Shown one piece after another: positions 22,931 to 34,264 of a stretch of DNA of 64,000 bases. Below the pieces are notes generated by a model. That model saw only the letters and a program-made list of their open reading frames with translations, was not told the origin of the DNA and did no database searches. Position numbers and translations under genes: made by a program. The stretch is taken from positions 141,068,351-141,132,350 of the forward strand of contig CP136062.1 of NCBI GenBank assembly GCA_032622095.1. Direction: 5' to 3'. The stretch comes from Siphonodentalium dalli (taxonomy: Eukaryota > Mollusca > Scaphopoda > Gadilida > Siphonodentaliidae). Each line of letters starts with the position of its first letter. Position 1 is the first letter of the stretch.

Positions 22931-23370
22931 AGTACACATATGGGAGGCAAAATTCACATTTAATTGCCAATCACGCTTAAGTGTAATTCATTATGCTTAA
23001 GCATGAATTTAAGCTTAATTCGCAATGCCTAAGTGTAATTTAGATTTCCATTATACCATACTTAAGCGTATTACATTATGCTTATGCGTAATTCATTTAC
23101 GATCACACATAATGCATTCACGCTAAAGTAAAGCGTAATAGAATTGGAAAAACTCCCCTGAAGCTGAAATTGATGCAGTCAATTACGATGCTAGTAATCT
23201 TACCATCCGCCCAGAACATTAAACCTTACTAAGTTAGATACATGTAGGCCTACCATTACATATAACGTTGCAAGGCAATACAAACCAATTATGCTTAAGC
23301 GTATTAAATGGAGTTACGCTTAAGCGTTTAAATCAGCCATTAAATGTTAGATTAATCTCCCATATAGTAC
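22931..23370. mobile_element. 440-bp MITE with CTTAAGCG-type internal repeats
   Basis: The ends are inverted: AGTAC ACATATGGGAG and CTCCCATAT AGTAC. Inside are many variants of cgcttaagcgtaatt in both orientations. The sub-end aaattcacatttaat matches the termini of the larger element at 16924-19292, so the two are related. Confidence 0.75.
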
Positions 23371-23492
23371 TTAATATATGCAATGATAATGTTGTTGTTT
23401 GAGCCATCCAAAATTATTTTGGAGTATAAATATAAGCAGCAAGCGAAATAATTGAAAAATAATTTATTATATATGATAAACAAGCATAATTT

Positions 23493-24530
23493 TTAAATAT
23501 TTAAGCAATAGCTCCTTGTTAGCATTGTTGAAAACACTCCATACTGTTGTTCCCCTCGCAGAGCAGATAGAAAACCGTCAATATCACTGACATCAACAAC
23601 CGACTGAAGTCTGTTCCAGGTAGTTCAATTCCACAGTTGTTTTTAAATAACAAATAAGGAGTGTTCGTATTGTGAGCTGCTGGTACGCAGAAGTTGGAAC
23701 GATTCTGTGTTGTTACACACCTCCTTCTCCACCGGATTTTGACTGACACAGTCCTAAAATTTTGTTGGCTGTATTTCCCTTGTGTCTTTCTTCTCGTGTT
23801 CTAGATAATCAGGCTTTAGGCAGGGCTGAAACCAACCCCTTGACTATTTTGTGGTATTGAACCAGTCACTGTTCTTTCCTTCATTCTTCAAGGGGTGGTA
23901 GCTTTACCTCAAACAGCATGCCTGTGACTGATCCATCATCTCGTCTGTATTTGTTCTTTTCTGTATTTGTTCTTTAAGTCAACATGACCGCTTTCGCAGA
24001 TTGCTGCTTCCAGCAAGGAAGGATACGCACTACGTTGATCATGACTGAACTAGAGTTGCACATACTTCCGAGTGTGCCTTGATGTGGTATATTTGAAAAC
24101 AACAGGTATTTATCTGGCAGGTCCGATTGGAACTTGTATAGATGTTAGTGTATTTATTTTTGAATTTTATATTCAATATTGATATTTCAAATCTGACAAA
24201 TTAATATGTAGGTCAAGTGATGTAAATCCAGAAAAAAATTATCAAAAATATATTTATTGCAAAATTTTATAATTTACAAAGCGGACCCACCAGATAAATA
24301 CCTGCTGTTTCTATAGTACCGCATCAAGTCACACTCAGAAGACTGAGAAGTATGCAGGTATGTGCAACTCCGTAACTTTCAGAATTTTGCTCCGCAGATT
24401 TGCATGGAAATCCACTGACATTCGTGAACTTCCCAAAATCCATGGCGGAAGACACCCCATTCGCTGCTCTTTCCAATTTTTCGGCATCTTCGCGCTGACA
24501 AAAACGTCTTATTTGATCGCATTTTGCCAA
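23493..24530 (-). pseudogene. Coding-like minus-strand segments, unrecognised, probably a decayed gene
   Basis: Reading the minus strand downward, 24530-24375 gives a frame starting MAKCDQIRRFCQREDAEKLE. After the MITE at 24053-24370 come DQRSAYPSLLEAAICESG and DEMMDQSQACCL (the latter ends at a possible donor GTAAAG). Then come CVSQNPVEKEVCNNTESFQL and VVDVSDIDGFLSALRGEQQ with stops between. Composition resembles protein, but frames do not join without shifts or unproven splices. I recognise no family. It may be a pseudogene, or real exons of a minus-strand gene. Confidence 0.22.
24053..24370. mobile_element. ~318-bp foldback MITE
   Basis: Ends gagttgcacatac / gtatgtgcaactc are complementary. 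Complementarity continues for about 80 bp through cagataaatacctg and tgatgtggta. It interrupts the minus-strand coding-like stretch, with no clear target duplication. Confidence 0.75.
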
Positions 24531-24719
24531 TTTAAGCTCAATAAATATCGTCTTTTTCTAACGATATCCTGAAACCATGCTTGCTGTCACTGAAAACATA
24601 GGAATACCCCCAATCTATTTATAGAAATCAGGGGAGATAAACCATGCATGCAGTTTTCAGAAGCGTTAGGAACAGGCAGTGAACAGCTGTTTCAACAACA
24701 ACAACACGGTGGCGATGAT

Positions 24720-25890
24720 TGTTGAGTCCCTTTAAGCTTTGTATGCAGTTTTATAGCCGATATGTGTTTGTCATAAATATCAATACTTATTTGCTAATGA
24801 AAATGTAAGATCTTAAACAATTGTAAAAAAAAGTATGCATTTCTATGTTTAAATGTTCTTTTTATGTGATAATCTCGACCAACATCGTCCCTGCTAATCC
24901 GCTTTCATTTCAGTCATACCCATTTCACAGCAATAATTGTTTGTCAGAAAAAAATCAAAAGATGTTTGGTATCTTGCCAAATGTTCCTTTCGTATCGATC
25001 AAATCATTCATGTAACACTTGTCCAACCAATTAAACATATGTACATACCCATTAGACAACCATACTTATTTGTTACAAAATCTATACTTATTTTGCAAAC
25101 GAAAAAAAAATGTCATGTCAACGTTAGAAGCCTTAAAACAATTGTGAAATACGTATGCAGTTCTATTTCTAAATGTTCTTTTCGTATAAGAATCTCGACC
25201 AATACCACCCCTGCTAATCCGTTGTCCAACCATACCTATAAAGCTATTTGACAACCATACTTATTTGTCAAAAAATCAATACTTATTTTGCAATCGAAAA
25301 AATGTCATGTTACTGTCAGAAGCTTTAAAACAATTGTAAAATCGGTATGCATTTCTGCTTCCAGATGTTCTTTTAGTATGATAATCTTAAAAGATGACTC
25401 CCATCATCCCAGATAATCTGCTTTCCAGCCATACCGAGCTATTTGACAACCATACTTATTTGTCAGAAAAATCAATACTTATTTTACTTACAAATTAAAA
25501 AAAATATCGGGTCGCTGTTAAGCCTTAAAAAGATCTGTAAACTAAGTATGCAATTTCATTCCCATATAGTTTTCTTTTTGTGTGATCATTCCTGCTAACC
25601 CTTCTCCAGTCTCAAACCATGTCTATATACATATGTGACAACCATACTTATTTGTCAGAAAAATCAATACTTATTTTACTAACAAATTAAAAAAAACAGT
25701 AAAATAATTTGGGAATTTTATTGCAATATCTGACCTTTTTGTATGATTATCTAGATAAAAATAATTCCTGCTAATCCCTCTCCAGTCTCCAGCCATGTCA
25801 AAATACCTATGGGACAACCATACTTATTTGTCAGAAAAAAAATCAATACTTATTTTTTAAACGGAATGCTGTCAGGGAATTAACTACATA
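24720..25890. repeat. ~190-bp satellite array, first block
   Basis: About six units share accatacttatttgtcagaa, tcaatacttattttgcaaac, gccttaaaacaattgtaaa and cctgctaatccgctttcca. The first block recurs at about 25070, 25257, 25458, 25648 and 25828, giving periods of 180-201 bp. Small frames recur in each unit and are by-products of the repeat. Confidence 0.88.
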
Positions 25891-25934
25891 GAACGATTCA
25901 TATCATCATACCGATATATGATGCAGGGGATATG

Positions 25935-27752
25935 ATTATACCCCCTTTTTGAAAAAAGGGGGGTATACCGTTTTTTCACCTTTCCGTCCGTCCGTCAGAT
26001 GTCTGTTGATGTCATAACTTGAATAGTAGTGATCTGATCTCTATAAAATTAGGTATGATGCCATTAAATAGAGGGTTGCATCGTTTTGTTCGGATTTTCC
26101 ATTCTAGAGTTATTCATCTTCATTTCTCTGGAAATGTTGGCTTTTTTGTCAGTCTGGTGTCTGTTCATGTCATAACTTCAACAGTTGTGCTGGGGATCGA
26201 TCAATGAAATTCGGTTTGGCTGTTCATTTCCATTCTAGAGTTATTCATCTTTGTTTATTTAAAAATGTTGCCTTTTTGGTCTGTCCGTGTCATAACTGCA
26301 ACAATGAAATTTGGTATGGATGTGAACTACTATGAGAACAATCAATAGAGGGTTCCATTGTTTTGTTCGGCTTTTCCAACCTAGAGTTATGCATATATTT
26401 GTTTATCTGGAAATGTCTGTTCAGGTCATAACTTGAACAGGTAGTCCTCGGATCTCAATGAAAGTATGTATGGATGTTCACTATTATGGGGACATTCAAT
26501 AGAGGATTCAATCGTTTTGTTCGAGTTTCCGTTCTTTATATGCAAATGTTGGTTTTTTGGTCCATCCGATGTCTGTTTAGGCATGTTATAGGTATGCCCA
26601 CATTAGGTGGTATGCCACAAGGGGGTTTGTTATCCTCCTCCCTATTTTCCACCCTTCTGATTGGCCCATGTCCTGTCACGTGCCGGGCGACCAATCATAC
26701 TGTCGCCCGCTGAGCCGGGAGACATTGTTTTTGTCGCCAGCTTGATGTTATATTGCAAGAATATCTCCAAACACACACTGCAGTAACTCATCTATTTCAC
26801 ATCACTATACGTACTAAAAATCATAGATCTTATATACCCCACGGATTCGCAATACACGCCGGTTGTGGTGTTTGCTAATTTGCAAATATTTAGTGAACAC
26901 TAATATTCGAACTTTTAAGTTGATATTTTTTATCGGACAAGCGTTATTATTTACTTTTTACATCGAAACATCTCGGCGAATCAATTTGTTCATGTCGACA
27001 TTATGATGCAAGATTGAAAGAGAGGATCCCTTGAGGTTGGTTGGTTATAAATGTTTGCTGGTAGACAACGTAATGCATACGTTTGTCGCGAATGAATGGT
27101 ACTGTACGCTTATCCTCCGCAATGTCTGCAATGTGATCATAGAAGTATTTTATGTGAGGATCGACATGAGCACTGACACATATGAATGTACATTAATGAA
27201 ATTGACAACTTCCCAATAGCTTTTGGGGAAGACCGTTATGAAATGAAATGAACATCGCGAGTAAATTGCTCGCACAAGACGACATTGAATATGCCACATT
27301 GCAGAGGACGAGAACATACCTATATGGCTTATTGGTTTACATTACATGGACCGATATTGACGATTTAACCACCAAATTGATCGTAAATAAACGCGGATTA
27401 TCAAACGCTTAACAGCTTGACTATCGTTTATGGAACAGAAATGCTATGGGACGATAAGGTTTACTGACAATATACATAATCGGGAAAGAAAGCACTCGTG
27501 ACTCAGTGCAACATCGTGCGTGTGGATGGCAAGGATTTTATTCTGTGGTATAATCGGATAACAAAACAGTTGTTGCCCTTCTTCTCGGGAGACATTGAGA
27601 TTTGTCACCCGCTCGAGAACGGAATGTCTCCTTCGGAGCTTCGCTCCTCGGGAGACATTCCGTTCTCGAGCGGGTGACAAATCTCAATGTCTCCCTCGAC
27701 AACGGGCGACAACTGTATAATATATACCGGACGACAGTCCATCTTTTGTTAT
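25935..27752. mobile_element. 'Tatacccccttttt' element, copy 1, with a nested insertion
   Basis: It starts ttatacccccttttt followed by its own complement (aaaaaggggggtatac). It contains a CCGTCCGTCC microsatellite and three to four ~170-bp units (gttcatgtcataacttgaac, ttcggattttccattctaga). It ends ccggacgacagtccatct. The 1.09 kb element at 26628-27716 interrupts it just before its end. A second copy is at 41494-42364. Ends show no clear TIR beyond ATACCCCCT, so the class is unresolved. Confidence 0.75.
26628..27716. mobile_element. 1.08 kb hairpin-ended element, copy B (nested)
   Basis: Begins TGTTATCCTCCT and ends GGCGACAACTGT, nearly identical over its whole length to 10960-12043, including the terminal hairpin around gagcttcgctc (about 27567-27712). 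It splits the end of the 'tataccccc' element. An 8-bp duplication is not evident at this copy (AGGGGGTT on the left, ATAATATA on the right). Confidence 0.85.
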
Positions 27753-28052
27753 GCCCGACTTGTGAACGTGGACTAATAAACCAGGTAGAAAATAAGGATG
27801 CATGATTTTTTCCAAATGTTCCTTTCGGACTTATTTTGCGAACAAAAGGATGTCGAGTCAATATTAATAGCCTTAAAACAATTGTAAAAACTTGTAAATT
27901 AAGCTTACTATGCAGTTTTATTGCCCACATGTTATTGATTGCCAAACATACATTTTTGTCAGAAATATCAATACTTATTTTGCAAATGAAAATGTAATAT
28001 CTATGTTAGAAACCTTAAACAATTGTGAAACAAGTATGCATATCTATTCAAT

Positions 28053-29037
28053 GGCGCGTTCACATGACGGGCAAGAAAATATCAGGTATGCCCCATGTGA
28101 CTTACTTGACCAATAAAAACAAGTAATACACGAAAATATCCGATGGAGGCAGTGGACGGTTATGTTGTCGCCTGTGTGTGATATGTGTTCACCTTGATTG
28201 GTGGTCATCGGCATCCGTAAAATAATCTCTAAGGCATTCGCTGTAACCGTTCACGCACTCGAGTTATGTAACCGTTCACGCACTCGAGTTATGATCCACC
28301 AATAGTATCGTCTGTTTCAACAACTGATCTCGTAATTCCATTTTAGATGGGTCAACAGAATCGCTGAAGTATTGTATGAATATATAGAGGCGTATATCTA
28401 TAGAGTGTTTCCGTCAATCCACGTTTGCACCTCTCCCCATCGCCTTTGAATTTCCGACCTGGTATACCTCACATGCCTTGTGTTTTTTTTAACTTGAATG
28501 TTGACTGGACACCAGGGAGGGACTCAGGGAGGGACATAGAGGAAACGTCAAACCAATATTTTGACCAAAAGTAGGACGATCGAGATGCAAATGTTGGTCT
28601 AAACAACAAATTCGACATACATTACTGGTTGGAAATTCAGGCAACCAGAACAATTTCAACCCACTGTTGGTGTAATAGTGACAGAAATGAAATTTCCAAC
28701 TGCATGGTGAACACTTTCTCATTATATACAAGGTCTTTGTGCGTGAGAGCAACGTGGCTACAGGTGGGTGAGTGCCTCGTCCCACCGACTCTACGGTAAT
28801 ACACGTCAACAGTTGGAAATGCCATATTATGAATTGCCAATATGGACTATAGGTTGTTTACCAGACCCAATTCACTTAACCAGCACGACTAATATAGTGT
28901 TCTGATTGAGCTGAATCAATGCCATCAAAACCGCCGCGTTCTCACGGGCTTAATCTTTGCAGCAAGAAAATATAAGGGTACAATTGTATCTGATATTTTC
29001 TTGCAGATATTTTCTTGCAGGTACATGTGAACGCACC
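28053..29037. mobile_element. 985-bp TIR element inserted in the satellite
   Basis: Inverted ends GGCGCGTTCACATG / CATGTGAACGCACC, followed by gcaagaaaatatcag on the left and its complement (twice) on the right. A 22-bp direct duplication (gtaaccgttcacgcactcga) lies near 28240-28290. Flanking bases do not give a clear target duplication. No transposase frame was recognised; the minus frame near 28489-28809 has no family match. Confidence 0.75.
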
Positions 29038-30213
29038 ATAAATGTTATTTGTGTGTGATAATCTCGACCAACATCATCCCAAACCGCTCTCCATGGCAGT
29101 CATATCCATTTCACAGCCATATATACTTATTTGTCAGAAAAAGTCAAGACTTATTGTGTATGGTATCTTTCCAAATGTTATTTTCGTATCGATCAATTCA
29201 TTCATGTAACACTTGCCCAACCAGTTATACATATATATACATACATATTAGACAATCATACTTATTTGTTACAAAATCGATACTTATTTTGCAAACGAAA
29301 AAATGTCATGTCAATGTTAGAAGCCTTAAAACAATTGTGAAATACGTATGCAGTTCTATTTCGAAATGTTCTTTTCGGGTAAGAGTCTCGGCCAACATCA
29401 TCCCTGCTAATCCGCTTTCCAACCATACCTATATAGCTATTTGACAACCATACTTATTTGTCCAAAAAAAATCAATACTTATTTTACAATCGAAAAAATG
29501 TCATGTTTATAATGTTAGAAGCCTTAAAACAATTGTAAAATCGGTATGCATTTCTGCTGCAGATGTTCTTTTAGTATGATAATCTTAAAAGATGACTCCC
29601 ATCATCCCCGATAATCCGCTCTCCAACCATACGGAGCTATTTGACAACCATACTTATTGTCAGAAAAACCAATACTTATTTTACTTACAAATTAAAAAAC
29701 AAACCAACGACAAAGTCACGACATTCAGATTTGTAAGCCGTTCCATGTGTTGTTCGTGGGGCATTAATTAATAACTAAATTGGATTAACACAGAAATCAG
29801 ATGCAATTTGTGTATGGAATGATCTATTTTGAACTTCGAATAATACACAATAAAGACGAATAAAACACAATTCATTCCTGAAATTTGAAGCATAATATTG
29901 TTCATTTTCCATATATAATTCAATTTGTTGGATCTTGTGTTTTAGCGTCTCTGATCACATGTATATATCTTATGTCCCCAGCGTTGTATAAACTTCGTCT
30001 GGAAGGGAAGAAACATATAATTAAACATATAGATACATACACACCAAACCTAAAAAGTATACATAACGCGAGATTCCCAAATGTTATTTTTGTGTGATAA
30101 TCTTGACCAGCATCTTATCTGCTATTCCGCTCTCAAGTACGTCTACCCATTTGACAACCATACTTATTAGAAAAATCAATACAAAAAAATGTCGGGTCAA
30201 TATTTTAGCTTAA

Positions 30214-30796
30214 AGGGGTACTGTACGCCAAATGTTGTTGTTGGTTTCTATAGTCTCCGAGTCGGAGAATAAGGTAACAATTTTTCCATTATTTGAAAGT
30301 CTGTTGAGTACGAAGTCATGTTACGGATGACAAATTTACCGGAATGCAAAAATACAAATTGTTATTGTCGAGTAATTTTTGTAAAGTTTTCAACCAAATG
30401 AATCAAATGAAAGTTATATTATATGCATACTAGTCCCATATAATCATTTTAGTTATTGTATCGTCGCTAGTCAGTGAGTGGCTTGAGTGTTCTCCCCGTA
30501 TCATCATAATATTTTAAGCGATCGTGTGTGCGATCGGTTTAACAATCCAGTATCCCTCAATTACTGTTTTTGATTACGGTAATTCGTAATTTAATTGACG
30601 CCATTTTATGACTCCAGTCATAAATTCAATTTATATCAAATTATTAACTTTTAAATTATTAAATTTTAAGATAGCCTATTAACCTGAGCGTTTACAGAAT
30701 ACATCTTCGACTCAAATTAATTATGTTTCTATATATTATCGATATTAGATCGTTGTTGTCACCGGAAATTTAATGAAAATGGCGTACAGTACCCCT
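30214..30796. mobile_element. TTAA-flanked MITE (AGGGGTACTGTAC family), copy 1
   Basis: The element has ends AGGGGTACTGTACGCC / GGCGTACAGTACCCCT and TTAA at 30210-30213 and 30797-30800. It is 583 bp. This is the most diverged of the three copies in the window. TTAA duplication suggests a piggyBac-type transposase acting in trans; it has no coding capacity. Confidence 0.92.
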
Positions 30797-30859
30797 TTAA
30801 GCGCAATTATTTGAGATATGCAAAAATAGTTGTGTTTAAGCGCAGATATTTGTAATTAA

Positions 30860-31451
30860 AGGGGTACTGTACCCAAGATGTTGTTGTTGGTTTCTATAAT
30901 CCCCGAGTCGGAGAATAATGTAACAACTTTTCCATTTTTTGAAAGTTTGTTGAGTACGAAGTATTGTTACGGATAGCAAATTTACCGGAATGCAAAAATA
31001 CAAATTGTCGTTGTCGGGTAATTTTTGTAAAGTTTTCAACCAAATGAATCAAATAAACATTATATTATATGGTTAGTAGTCCCATATACTCATTTAAGTT
31101 AGTGTACCGTCACTAGTCAATGAGTGGCTTGGGTTTTCTCCACGTATAAGCATAATGTTTCAAACGATCGTGTGTGCAATTGTTTTCCTAATCCAATATC
31201 CCTCAATTATAATTTGATTACGTTTTGTACACGGAAATTCGAATTTTAAGAGACGCCATTTTATGGCTGGAGCCATAAAATCAATTTATATTAAATTATT
31301 AACTTTTAAATTATTAAATTTTAAGATAGCCTATTAACCTGAGCGTTTACAGAATACATCTTCGACTCAAATTACTTATATTTCTATATAGTATCGATAA
31401 TAGATCGTTGTTATCACCGGGAATTTATTGAAAATGGCGTACAGTACCCCT
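30860..31451. mobile_element. TTAA-flanked MITE (AGGGGTACTGTAC family), copy 2
   Basis: 592 bp, TTAA at 30856-30859 and 31452-31455. It lies only 63 bp after copy 1 in the same orientation. By eye it is nearly identical to copy 3 at 34431-35022, with the same length. Confidence 0.93.
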
Positions 31452-32439
31452 TTAAGCTAAAATATTTGTGCTTTAACTCATGTATATTTCATGCCCCATC
31501 AATATAGATCTTCCCTCAAAAATAAAATAGTCTTCCCCTGTGTGGTGGACTCTGCCAATATCAACAGGTGTGTCAGGTAATGCTTTTAAAAAAAATTAAT
31601 GTCCTTATTTGCGCTTTGGCTTCCCATAAATATTGTTACAAGCATTAAGACATTTGTAAAATAAGTATCCACTTCTATTCCCAAATATTATTTTTGCGTG
31701 GTAATTTCGACCAACATCATCCCTGCTAATCCGCTCTCGATCCATATAAAGGTACCTAGCTATTTGACAACCATACTTATTTGTCAATCAATACTTATTT
31801 TGCGAACGAAAGAATGTTGGGTCAATGTTACAAGCCTTGTGACATTTGTAAAATAGTATGCTGTTTTATTCCAAAATGTTCTTTTTGTGTGGTATTCTCG
31901 ACCGACATCATCCCTGCTAATTCGCTCTTCAGCCACATATATACATAGCTATTTTTACAACCATACTTATTTGTCAACCAATACTTATTTGTCAATCAAT
32001 AGGACTACTTATTTTGCGAACGAAAAGGATATGTCGGGTCAATGTTAAGCCTTAAGAATTGTAAAGTAAGCTACTAATGAGCAATTTTATTCCCAAATGT
32101 TTTGTTGTATAGGCCTACATGGTTATCTTTACCAACATCATGCATCACTGCTAATCCGCCCTACAATCATATCCATTTGACAACCATACTTATTTGTCAG
32201 AAAAATCAATACATGTTTTGCAACCGAAAAGATGTCGGTTAACGTATATCCTTAGTGGTATTTTTGTACGACCATTGATAAAAAAAATCACTAAACTGCT
32301 AACTGACATATGCAAACCATACTTATTTGTCAGAAAAAAATAAATATGTATTTTACGAACAGCCAAATTAAACAAATTTGTCGGGTCAATAGTATAGACG
32401 CACATGTATGTATATATCCGTATAAATATATTTATAAAT

Positions 32440-33430
32440 CAATGCGGACGCAGAGAGATTCTAATGTAGAATATAAAATAATTGTGGACAAGAATGCCAT
32501 AAATTCTTGTGTTGACACATTAATTTTTGTTGTGGAAATTAATATTTTCACTTGTTTGATGATCGGTGCTCAACACCCACTCTTTGGTGACACTGTTTCC
32601 CACCGAGGCGCGACCTACGGTTTGTGGGAGGAGTGAACATGCGCAGACGCAAAAACCATACTTATTTTACAACCATACTTATATTTTAGAACACCGTTCC
32701 CAAATCAATTAATTTTACTGAAAATAAACTCATAATTACTCATAAACAACATCAAAACCAAACTCAATTTCTCTAATACTAATAGGCATATTCTCAATTT
32801 CAACTTCAAATGACATCCATGATCCACTCACCAAGTGCTGATAACAAAATTTCATACATTCTATTATTTTTGGCCGTACACTACGGTACAGTGCTCTTTC
32901 TTCGTCGTTCTCAACTCTTATTAATTTCTTCGACCACTTATCCTTTCACTTATGTAAATATTGGTGTCATATTATCAATCAATTCCCCCGATTCAGTGAT
33001 TTATTTTTTTCGCTTTTTGAAAAAAGTTTGATCGAGAACAACCACCCACGTCATACGGTCGCAGGTCAATGCGTACATTCAAAGTGAAAAGCGACGTAAT
33101 CAAACCGAGTACGAAATGTTCCGGTGGTCCCCTGAGCTATACCGAACTACGCCAACCGCAGACAAAGGCATATTTAATAATTGTCGTGACAAAACAGGAG
33201 AATTACGATGTCGATGGCTTTCGTTCCCCAAAGCCAGAGGCCTAAAGGCCCTGGCATGAACACAGCAACCATTCAAAAAGTAATAACTAATATTTCAATA
33301 ATGTGACCACTATACACAATGCGTAACCGTGCGATCCACATGCGATACGGGATGTCGTCAGTCGTCGTTCAACTTCAACTTCAACTTCAAGCGTCGGCAA
33401 TGGCATTTTATAATATATACACATTATCAG
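32440..33430. other. Spacer without recognised gene
   Basis: AT-rich to 33050. At 33122-33160 a block (tcccctgagctataccgaac) repeats, inverted, the sequence near 10385-10425. A short polypyrimidine-like CTTCAACTTCAACTTCAA repeat lies near 33366. I see no exon. Confidence 0.5.
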
Positions 33431-33432
33431 TA

Positions 33433-33584
33433 CAGTGAAGTGATATGGGCTGCAGTATCACGCCGAGTTGACGATGTCAGATCGCCATATCAAACGAGCT
33501 GCCGCAGGCAGCGAGTTTGATGCGGCGATCTGACATCGTCAACGAGACGTGAATCGTGATACTGCAGCCCATATCACTTCACTG
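33433..33584. mobile_element. 152-bp palindromic MITE, TA-flanked
   Basis: Ends CAGTGAAGTGATATGGGCTG and complement, flanked by TA at 33431-33432 and 33585-33586, with arms pairing to a centre near 33500 (gctgccgcaggcagc). It is long enough to form a stable hairpin. Ends differ from the 21960 family. Confidence 0.87.
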
Positions 33585-33586
33585 TA

Positions 33587-34264
33587 TACCGATAAAGCGT
33601 TTATTATATGACACATTTTTGGTTCATCCCATGTCACAAAGGGCAAAACTACATCGTTACACCATCCCATGTCATCACCCGGGCAAAAGTACTCCATTGA
33701 ACATTCCCAGTCATCACCCGAAACTCCCAATTTCAACTTCCGGTTACCTAATTTCACGGGATACTGATACGGAATTCAAAGGATACTGATACGGAATTCA
33801 TAGAATACCGATACGGCTCACGACCAGACAAACGTTTTCCGACTGCTCGGAATTTATCGCCAATCAATAGTGGTATTTGTAAGGGATTAGTGGTAGTCAT
33901 ATAATAAATAATTATAACTTATAAGTAGGGGATGTACCCGCCGTTGCACAGGAACATTAAAGAGCGTTTATTGTCACCGTACTTTGTTCTAATAAGGTAG
34001 AAAATAAAACCGATGTCAAGCAGAGTCGAGACCCAGCCCGTGTTGCAACTTGCCAGGTCAGATGGCCGAAATACATGACCAGTTGACCACCTGCTCACCA
34101 AATTCAGCGGTTTCTGAGAATTATCATGATGCCCGTGCTGATATTAATGTCAAAACACGACGTCAGGAATAAGTCCATGTTACCCAAACGGCCGATATAC
34201 ATGACCATACCGCAAACGGACCATTTACGGTATACCAAATTTCAGTGTGAACAGCTAAGTACTG
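33587..34264. other. Spacer with short degenerate repeats
   Basis: Contains repeats of catcccatgtcatcaccc (33625-33725) and ggatactgatacggaattca (33758-33800). No gene is recognised. Confidence 0.5.

Larger units (their letters stand above)
27790..32430. repeat. ~190-bp satellite array, second block, cut by several elements
   Basis: The same unit as at 24720-25890 continues at 27790-28050, 29040-29700, 30060-30209 and 31590-32430, with a last remnant near 32655. Intervening pieces are separate insertions (28053-29037, 30214-30796, 30860-31451). With the 25935-27752 element removed, both blocks probably formed one array of about 4-5 kb. Confidence 0.8.

Noticed and set aside
23519-23749. 76-codon minus ORF as an intact gene
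   Set aside because: A different frame of the same stretch looks more protein-like, so the ATG-initiated frame is probably not the coding one.
24937-25251. Repeated open frames in the 190-bp satellite (also 29049-29444)
   Set aside because: The same frames recur because the DNA repeats; they break between units and match no protein family.
24720-32430. CRISPR-like regular repeats
   Set aside because: Units are ~190 bp, tandem and without unique spacers; the window is eukaryotic.
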